From contig CM070874.1 in NCBI GenBank assembly GCA_036365515.1, positions 22,456,709 to 22,520,708 of the forward strand: a stretch of 64,000 bases of DNA, written 5' to 3'. Position 1 is the stretch's first letter. Each line of letters begins with the position of its first letter. A model generated the notes under the pieces. It did not search any database and was not told the DNA's origin. It saw nothing but the letters and a program-made list of their open reading frames with translations. This document shows, piece after piece, positions 56,585-64,000 of this stretch. Origin of the DNA: Torymus aiolomorphi (taxonomy: Eukaryota; Arthropoda; Insecta; Hymenoptera; Torymidae). The translations under genes were made by a program, and so were the position numbers.

Positions 56585-59500
56585 ATGATAACTCAAGCAG
56601 TTAAAGTTAATAATAAAAGACTGTTTATTGAATTAAAAGGGTTAAGGTTTAGTATTGACATTGAATTGTATAATAAGTTAAATGAGATGCTATTCAATTC
56701 AGTGCAAAGTGCAAATGATTTTACTATCAGTAATCGGTTATCGATTAACTGTACTATTGTCAAATGTACAGCAGGACATGGTCGGGTGCGGCTGACTGAA
56801 GATACAGTAAATAAAAAATCATTTCTGTACATCAAGAACGATGATAACCTCTGTTTACCACGAGCTTTAGACGCCGCATATGCGTATGCTGTTAGAGGTA
56901 AAATTCGCACAGAAAAATTGCATGAATATTGGAATCTTATTCGGCAAAGGAATGCGGGCGTTCAAAAGGAAGCCATAGAGGAGATTGTGAATTTGTCACA
57001 TTCGCAAGTGCCGTTAGACGGCTGTGGTATTCAAGAAATCCATAATTTTCAAATTTTTTTCTCAACACACGCTACAGCTATACTTGTGTAATTTTTCTAC
57101 TTTCGCTCGTGGTCATCCACCGCTTTACGATGGTACCCATTTTGTAATTGATTCACATGGAAGTATAGTGCGTACGTTGAGGCTTATGTACTACGAGCGC
57201 ACAAAACACTATGAACCAATACTCCACTTAACAAAAGCGAGCGGAAGCATCTGGTATTGCATACTTTGCAATAAAAGTTAGTGGCGCATCGAGGACCACA
57301 GATGTTTTAACAAATATTACAAATGTATGTCAATACCGCGGTGTGATATATTTTGAAATCTCAAAACATGTGAATTGTGTTTCAGATCGTTTTCTGACGA
57401 CTCATGTTATGAAAATCATTTAGAAAAACATCATTTAACAAGACTAGCAGTGTATGCGATAAGATAAAAATATGCCAAATTTGTTTTAGAACAATACGTT
57501 TAATGAACAGTAGAAAACACGAGTGTGGGGTATCTGTTTGTAGGACATGAAAATTATACTAATCAAACGGTCATCTGTGTTACATGCAAGCTATAAAAAT
57601 GAAAGAAGAAACAAAGAAAACTTTTATGTATTTGGTTTATGACTTTGAGACTCAACGAACGATAGAAATGTTGGGAGACGGCGAAAAAAAATCACTTTCC
57701 TAATTTATGCGTCGTTCAACAAGTATGTAGCTTTTGTGTGGAGATGACCGATATTATATTTAGATACGACTATTGTGGTATTTGCGAGGATGTGTTCCAA
57801 GATAATCCTGCGAAACAACTGGTTGAGTTTCTATTAGCACCAAGACTGTAATTCAAAAAAATTAAATGCATCGCTCATAATTCGCAAGGTTTTGACGCTC
57901 AATTTGTATTCAAGTATATCGTCCAAAAATACGATAATCAACGTGCCACATCATCAGTGGTAATGAATGGCTCAAAAATAATTTTATTAGAAACCCTACA
58001 CGCAAAGTTCATAGATATTTTGAATTACTTTCACATGCCTTTGAGCAGTTTACAAAAATCATACGGTTTACCAGAATTGGAAAGAGGTTCCCACACTTAT
58101 TTAATACGCCTCAAAATCAGACGTACGTGGGAGCACTTCCACCGCTAAGTATGTATTCACCTGATTCTATGAGTAGCAAGGAAAGAGAACGCCTTTTGAA
58201 ATGGTATAATGAACAAACAGCGTGTGGCTATTTATTCAACTTCTAGAAAGAAATTGAAAAATACTGTAAAGAAGGCGTTACAATTTTACGATTAACGTGT
58301 TTAGCTTTTCAAAAAAATTGTATGAAATTCAGTGTAGATCCGTTTGCTGAGTGTATAACTATAGCCTCGGCTTGTATGCCTGTTTTAAAAAAAACATTTT
58401 AAAACAAAAATCAAATAGATATACCACCTGGTGGATACAGATAGAATGATAATCAATCTAAGAAGGCTGTGTATTGGTCGTCCTGGATGGAGAAAAGAAT
58501 TCTGGAACGACCCATCGAACATGCCGGATAATGTCGCGAAAGAAGATTACGAGAAGGTATCATCGTCGACGGTTATTGTTCACCGTAAGATCAAGAAAAT
58601 CACAGAGGATTAGTTTAACAATTTCACAGATGTTTTTGGCATGGTTGCCCTCGATGTTATAGAATAAATCGAGATATAGCTTTGTCAACCGGTGATTCAA
58701 TGGACGATAGGTTTGAAAGAACCTTAGCCGTAAGTAGAAAGATAAAAGGCAGTAATTACGAACTGATCGAAAAATGGGAGAGTGACTTTCAAAAAGAAGT
58801 TTCGCAAAACGAAGAGCTTCAGCATTTTATTCAAGAGTCCGAATGACGAGAACCAAAAACTACTGGATCCCCGAGATGCATTTTTCGGCGGGCGCATAGG
58901 CAATACCGTATAAGTGTATGATTGTCAAGAGCAAGAGAAGATTAAGTACGTGGATGCTTGTTCATTATACCCGAATATTTGCAAGCGCTGTAAATACCCT
59001 ATTGGACATCCTAAAATATACGTTGTTCGTGAGGAATGTAGACGTGTCATAGGAATAAACAACAACGTATTTCAAGTTAACGCTTTAATAAAGTGCGAAG
59101 TACTTCCACCGCACAACCTGTATCACCCCTTGTTACCGGTAAAAAACCAGTAAAAATATACGGTAAACTAATATTTCCCCTATGTCGCATGTGTTATGGA
59201 CAAATGATCCAAGAAAATTACTCTCATCAAGACCCGAACGATTGCATTTTACCGGAAACGTAGGTGTCTGAAGAGGTTAAAGAGGCTGTCAAACTGGGAT
59301 ATACAATTCAACGCGTTCTCGAGATCTGGCAATACGAGATGACGCAATATAATCAAAAAGAACGCAAGGGTGAATTATTTGCCGAATATATCAACGAGTT
59401 TTTCGCGTAAAAAACTATGGCGTCTGGGTTTCCACCTGGTTGTCTGACCAAACAAGATAAAGATGAATACGTAAAAGAATTGGAGGTCAATGAATGTATT

Positions 59501-60253
59501 AGTTTAAATAAAGATGCGATACAGTACAACGCTGATGTAAGATCAGTCGCAAAATTATGTCTAAATTCTTTATGGGATAAATTTAGTCAACGTGAAAACA
59601 TGACACAGCCAGAAGTGATTAAGAAACCAGAAAGATTGACAGAGTTACTTACCAGCCCAGAAATAGACGTTAACGCAATTATATCGGTCAATGACGAAAC
59701 ACTATACGTCAACTGGTGTTACAACAACGAAGCTCTGTTGTCATCACCAACAACAAGTGTCGTGATTGCTACCTTTACAACAGCACAGGTCCGACAACAG
59801 CTATTAGCTATCAAGTATTTGCACGTGTTGGGTCCCCGAGCTCTCTACTACAACACCGATTTTGTTTTTTATGTTAGCAGAGATGATAGCGACGAACACA
59901 ATTTACCAACAAGAGTGGCTTTAGTCGAACTCACGGATGAATTGGCTAGTAACGGAAATGGTACGTACATAACCTCGTTTTTATCCAGAGGTCCAAAATT
60001 TTACGCGTACATATTTAAAAAACCGGACGGAAATGAAAAGTACGTGTGTAAAGTTAAAGGCATAAGGCTAAATTACTCCAAGGGTCTACAAATAAATTTT
60101 GATACTGTTCGCGAGATGATTACTTCACAGGATAGTGACATATTATTATCTAATTTTGCTATTCGACGAACAGCATTCCACGAGGTGATAACGCAAAAAA
60201 TGAAAGAAAGACGTGTAAAATCGTGTACGGAAAGAGAAGGTTCGTCGCGTTAA
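56585..60253 (+). pseudogene. Polinton DNA polymerase B (protein-primed)
   Basis: Replicative polymerase in pieces. N-terminal region (56585-57280): IKNDDNLCLPRAL, GCGIQEIHNFQ and GTHFVIDSHG. Exonuclease: ExoI LVYDFETQ (about 57640), ExoII AHNSQGFDAQFVFK (about 57880), and ExoIII YCKEGVTILR, where Gly stands in the position of the usual Asp. The insertion motif FHRCFWHGCP is at about 58630. Polymerase: motif A VDACSLYPNICK (about 58950), motif B AKLCLNSLWDKF (Asp for the usual Gly) and motif C YYNTDFVFYV, where YxDTDS has become YNTDF. So both exonuclease and polymerase sites are damaged. More than ten stops or frameshifts. The last 278 codons (59417-60253) are open. Confidence 0.88.
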
Positions 60254-60780
60254 ATAAAAGTTATCCATACGGTTACATCCGCGGTTCGTCTACTACTGAC
60301 GCCTCAGGGGGCTACACCCTGGAAACTTAGTGGCGCTGGTGCAGCAAGACAAAGAATGCACTCGTGATCCATGACGACACAGTGTAAAAACAGCTCATTG
60401 GCTATCGCTGTGTCTTCATCATTGGGATTAACGGTGGTGGAACACCAGAAAACAGTTCATTGGCGTTGGTGCGCCCCAATAAGCTGATTTAGCGGCCGTG
60501 GGAGGCGCAGCGACTAAGAGCTCATTGGCCAACGCTACACCGACAAAAGAGCTGCTTTGCCGAGGAGCTAGCCCCACCACAAGGCTCGCGGACTCATGAG
60601 CGGCCACGCGCGGGGGACACAGGAAAAACTAGTTTGAGATGCCAACGGGGCGGTAACAATAGATGGCACGATTGTGCCGGGAGCCAACATTGTCGACTTG
60701 GTGAATGACGCAATGAGAGATAGAAGAAGGAGCATTGCGCCTGGGCACCTTTAGTTCGCTGTCGCTCTTCACCAAACACC
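60254..60780 (+). other. Spacer between Polinton polymerase and PLA2 gene
   Basis: GC-richer than the flanks, with a repeated word of the type AGCTCATTGGC..CGCT (near 60394, 60449 and 60519). No gene recognised. Confidence 0.45.
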
Positions 60781-61466
60781 TGTGCCTCGAGAGTTTATAG
60801 ATAACAAGCGTATTTGCAACGACATTACCAGACCCTCATCGACCAGTGAACATTCAGAAAACAGTGTTTTTACTACACCACATCGCATTCCTACTTTGAG
60901 AGTTCAGAGTAGCGGGGACAGTGCCGATGATGAAACAGATTCAGTGCAAACTGAAAAACGAAGAAAGAAGTCAGCTGAAAAAAAGAAGGTCTCACCACCA
61001 CACTCTGAAATACTGTCATGGCGCGGAATGAGCAAGACATTCAGGCTGCCCTAATAAATTCTCAAGAAGAAGAATAGTAGAAACCAGCGTTCTAGATGCA
61101 CTCGTTGATTTATTACCGTTTGAAATCCATATACAGCATTAAAAATTTTGCGGACCTGGAACTAAGCTAGCAGAGCGTATCGAACGTGGCGACGTTGGAA
61201 TCAATCCATTGTATGAGGCCTGCCGACAGCATGACCTAGCTTATGCTGACTCGAACAGTGACCATCGTCAAGCCGACCGAGTTTTAGCGCAATATGCCTT
61301 CTCTCGCATGCTTGCCGAGGAAACACCGTCTGACGAAAGAACAGTCACGATGATGATAGCTTGCTGCATGATTAGCAAAATAACGTTTGAAAAATTTGTT
61401 CTCGTATCAAGAATATTATCAGAAAACGAGACAAGAAAGATAAAAAATCAAAGCGTGGACAAATAA
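60781..61466 (+). pseudogene. Polinton PLA2-domain (minor capsid-type) protein
   Basis: The N-terminal part (60785-61050) is Ser/Thr-rich and ends in a basic nuclear-localisation-like stretch (KRRKKSAEKKK). After frameshifts comes a phospholipase A2-like domain: FCGPGTKLAERIERGDVG (calcium loop) and YEACRQHDLAYADSNS (catalytic His-Asp pair), followed by ADRVLAQYAF. This fold is shared with parvovirus capsid N-termini, where it helps membrane escape, and occurs in arthropod Polintons and adintoviruses. The visible active-site residues are intact. The basic C-terminal tail is read in a shifted frame. Confidence 0.75.
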
Positions 61467-62233
61467 AAAAAGGATAAGAAGGACAAAACTTCGAGAAACG
61501 TCGCGGATGATTTTACGCGTATTTTGTCGAGAAGTAACGGGTGGAAACTAATATATCTTCAAACTGATAAAGGTAAAGAATTTATCGGCATAACACTGCA
61601 GAGGGTTCTCTCAAAGTACGGTGTAGCGTTTAAAGTGGTACGCAGTCCAGATGTAAAAGCTGTCATTGTGGAAAGATTCATAAGAACTATAAATGAAAGA
61701 ACATAGAGGTATTTTACTCATAAAAATGCTCGAAGGTATGTGGTTTTGCAAAATATCGTAGAGGCGTACAATCATACCAAACATTCGGCCACAAGAATGA
61801 CGCTAGCAGTCGTAACACCGTACAATGCAGCCAAAGCTCGTGAAAATTTACAACGTCGATATGGCAATCGTGTTTTTAAAACCCTTGAATACTACGTCAG
61901 TGACTTGGTGCGCGTCAGTCGTGCAAAGTACGTTTTCGCTAAAGGATATGAGAGTGGTTGGACTCTAGAAATTTTTATAATTACACGAATCTCAACGACG
62001 TGTCCGCCTGCAGTTTATTATTTAGAAGACTTGTAGGCGAGGAATTTGACGGTTTTTTTTACGCCGAAGAATTGTGTAGAGCACGTAAAAATTTAACTAC
62101 AGACGTTTTTGAAATTGATAAAATTTTGAAAACTAGAGGCAAAGGTTCGTCTAAAGAATATTTTGTGAAGTGGAAAGGATACGGCGATAAGTTCAACTGC
62201 TGGATTAGGGCGAATAAATTGAAGAATATATAA
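61467..62233 (+). pseudogene. Polinton integrase with chromodomain, N-terminally deleted
   Basis: Retroviral-type integrase. The core has YLQTDKGKEF (Asp) and AVIVERFIRTI (Glu), 34 residues apart, then a TAG near 61704. The C-terminal part follows (VEAYNHTKHSATRM; YNAAKARENLQRRYG; RVSRAKYVFAKGYESGWTLE), then GEEFDGFFYAEEL. The last part is a chromodomain: FEIDKILKTRGKGSSKEYFV and KWKGYGDKFNCWI. The zinc-binding N-terminus and first catalytic Asp are absent; the frame joins directly to the tail of the PLA2 gene. Frameshifts near 61710 and 62020. Confidence 0.85.
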
Positions 62234-62245
62234 CAAATTTTTAAA

Positions 62246-62677
62246 ATGAAAGATCAGTTTTATATTGTATTGCCGAGCAACAGCAGCATAAATTATTTTG
62301 CGGAAAATACCACGACATATTTCATCACACAGATCCCTGAGTAGATACGTCTTCAAGGTTCATGGTCAGTCGCGCTTACGGAGGTTCAAATTCCGCTGAC
62401 GTTTCAATACGTGTCTTCCGAGCAACCAAATAGAACAATTTCGCTTAATCTCATTCCACACTCGACTCTAGAGACAAAGGCAAAAAATGTTAGTACTACA
62501 GTGTCGCTGATTAGTTCAGGAATTTACAGAGATGTAAACATTATAGTAAGCGAGCTAAATAATTTAAACTTTATAGAGGACCATTTGGAATTCGATATAA
62601 GTGACCAAAGTGGTCGTGCAATCCCATTCGATTACGGTACTCTGACGGTGACCCTTGATTTCAAAAAAATTGACTAA
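62246..62677 (+). pseudogene. Conserved Polinton-type protein
   Basis: A frame of about 143 codons from ATG 62246 (MKDQFYIVLPSNSSINYF) with one TAG at 62342-62344, then SWSVALTEVQIPLTFQYV and IPFDYGTLTVTLDFKKID. Proteins starting MKDQFY.VLPSNSS are, as I recall, widespread in arthropod Polinton-type loci, usually annotated only as uncharacterised. A structural role is possible but not shown. It is complete except for the stop. Confidence 0.6.
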
Positions 62678-63160
62678 AGCTCATTTTTAATACAGTAATG
62701 GATTGTTACCAAGAATACTTCAACATGCAAGTTGGCGGTGCATATAGTGGAGGGGAGATGTTCGAACGTCCATCCCCCCCCCCCCCGCCACCAAATCACT
62801 AATCCTAAAATAAGCAATTGGATAATTTTGTACACTTTTTTTACAATTAATTACAACCACAATCGATTTTTTTACAAGTGTATAAACAAAGTTATAAATA
62901 GACAAAAGGGGGGGGGCGGCGGAGAAATATTTCGCCAGCCCCCATATAAAAGAACCACAATTTCCAGAACGGTAACGTAATCTACGATTTATTTACAATT
63001 ATTTACAACCATAAAAAATTGTAAAAGTCGATTATTTATAAAAATTTTAAGCAATAATTTCGCCAGCCCCCCCCCCCCCCCCCCCCATATGCCAAAATCA
63101 ATTTTTCAAAGTGCTAACGTAATCTACGATTTATTTACAATTATTTACAACCATAAACCG
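62678..63160. repeat. About 145-bp tandem units and long C runs
   Basis: The block CGTAATCTACGATTTATTTA is exactly repeated at about 62975 and 63119, with a diverged earlier copy near 62826. TTCGCCAGCCCCC occurs at about 62931 and 63060. The C run at 63067-63086 is about 20 bases long. Confidence 0.8.
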
Positions 63161-63426
63161 CTGCCAATTCATTGGCACGTAGCTTTCTCAAACTTAATTT
63201 ACTGATTCCTTTAATTAATTTTTAATTCCAATATTTAAAATTTAATACTTCAGAAAGACAGAAATAACAAAACTCCAACATAATTTATTCAAATTTTTAT
63301 AGATTATACATTTCCACAAAATTTCACATACATAAACTATATATCACAATTGCCTATAAATTTGCAACTGATATTTAGAGCTCTATGTATTTGAATGTAA
63401 TTTATAGCATTCGAAACATAATTAAA
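63154..63426. other. Dispersed repeat and AT-rich DNA
   Basis: AAACCGCTGCCAAT...CATTGGCAC.TAGCTTTCTC (63155-63200) matches the block near 5328-5370. The rest is AT-rich without a gene. Confidence 0.55.
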
Positions 63427-64000
63427 TTACCTATATTTTCCAAAAAAATTAATTTTCTAGCTATCACGGTTCTTTTGTTATTAACAAAAATGTAAAAATT
63501 TTAAAATTAAAAAAAATGAGTTTTGGATGTTCAACTATTACGATAGTAAAATTGTCTTATTTGCTTCAAAATTCATTGTACAGGTATATTATTGATAGTT
63601 CTCGGCAGAGTTTTTTGGCAAAATGATTGGTTCATAATTTTCAGAGATATTATAAACTAAAATTATCTTTTTATAAATTAAATTAAATTTAATTATAAAC
63701 TAAATTAAAAAAAAATATAAATTAATCCTCAAGAAATAGATTTTAAAAATGTCTCGAAAAATTTTAACCTCAAATATTTCTGAAATTTATGAACCAATCA
63801 CTTTGCCAAAAGAACTCATCCGAGAACTATCAATAATATACCTCTACAATGAATTTTGAAGCGAATAAGACAATTTTACTCTTGTAATAGTTGAACATAT
63901 AAAACTCATTTTTTTTTCATTTTTCAATTTTTACGTTTTTGTTAATAACAAAAGAACCGTGATAGCTAGAGAATTAATTTTTTTAGAAAATATAGGTAAT
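63427..64000. mobile_element. Foldback element reaching the window end
   Basis: The arm from ATTACCTATATTTTC (63427) is repeated in inverted form up to 64000. Shared blocks include TAGCTATCACGGTTCTTTTG, TTGTCTTATT and TATTATTGATAGTTCTCGG. The centre lies near 63700. No coding sequence. Outer ends may extend beyond the window. Confidence 0.85.

Larger units (their letters stand above)
56585..62677 (+). mobile_element. Polinton/Maverick (adintovirus-like) remnant
   Basis: Four genes on the plus strand: protein-primed family B DNA polymerase, a PLA2-domain protein, a retroviral-type integrase with chromodomain, and a further protein of a type I associate with Polintons. This combination is diagnostic of Polinton/Maverick elements or adintoviruses. 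Major capsid protein, packaging ATPase and maturation protease were not found in the window. Every gene carries stops or frameshifts. Confidence 0.85.

Overview
The window looks like one stretch of a repeat-rich, AT-rich arthropod (very probably insect) nuclear genome. Almost everything that can be named is a transposable element of an animal type: Tc1/mariner transposons of DD41D spacing, a pogo-like transposon, several Ty3/gypsy elements, a Ty1/copia element, CR1/Jockey-type non-LTR elements, foldback elements and a Polinton/Maverick. A hymenopteran host would fit, but nothing here proves it. No intact host gene was found; the only host-like coding sequence is a broken fragment resembling RNA polymerase III subunit 2 at 23880-24206(-). 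No rRNA, tRNA or CRISPR locus was found.

Layout. 1-1857: right part of a DD41D mariner-type transposon. 2745-3268: diverged solo LTR of the gypsy A family. 6482-21168: full-length but dead gypsy element 'A' on the minus strand (LTRs 6482-7636 and 19972-21168). It carries a spliced-looking third ORF, minisatellites, two nested foldback elements (9605-10705) and, inside gag, a head-to-head pair of LTRs from another gypsy family (16874-18515). 21169-25003: AT-rich DNA with a 240-bp tandem array and the Pol III subunit fragment. 25004-27109(-) and 32558-35339(+): two complementary halves of a CsRn1-type gypsy 'B' facing away from each other, separated by a 5.4-kb pogo-like foldback transposon (27113-32555, TA duplication).

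35345-35960: 5'-truncated non-LTR element with RNase H. 36196-39380: second DD41D transposon with long repeat-rich terminal inverted repeats. 39470-42887(-): protease and gag remnants of gypsy 'D'. 42883-43392(-): unidentified ORF cut by an LTR. 43565-46311(-): internally deleted copia element with a perfect 5-bp target duplication. 46312-55565(+): a non-LTR retrotransposon broken by four insertions (solo LTRs 47342-49581 and 50212-51221, foldbacks 52015-52708 and 54681-55356), each with a recognisable target duplication. 56585-62677(+): decayed Polinton/Maverick with protein-primed DNA polymerase, a PLA2-domain capsid-type protein, integrase with chromodomain, and a further Polinton-type protein. 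63427-64000: one more foldback running to the window edge.

The proteins do not form a host pathway; each set belongs to one element's own life cycle (gag-protease-RT-RNase H-integrase; ORF1-endonuclease-RT; transposase; polymerase-capsid-integrase). Nearly every coding region carries stops, frameshifts or lost catalytic residues, so the locus reads as an old element graveyard in which insertion order can be reconstructed. All family assignments are from reading translations and motifs by eye; no database search was run.
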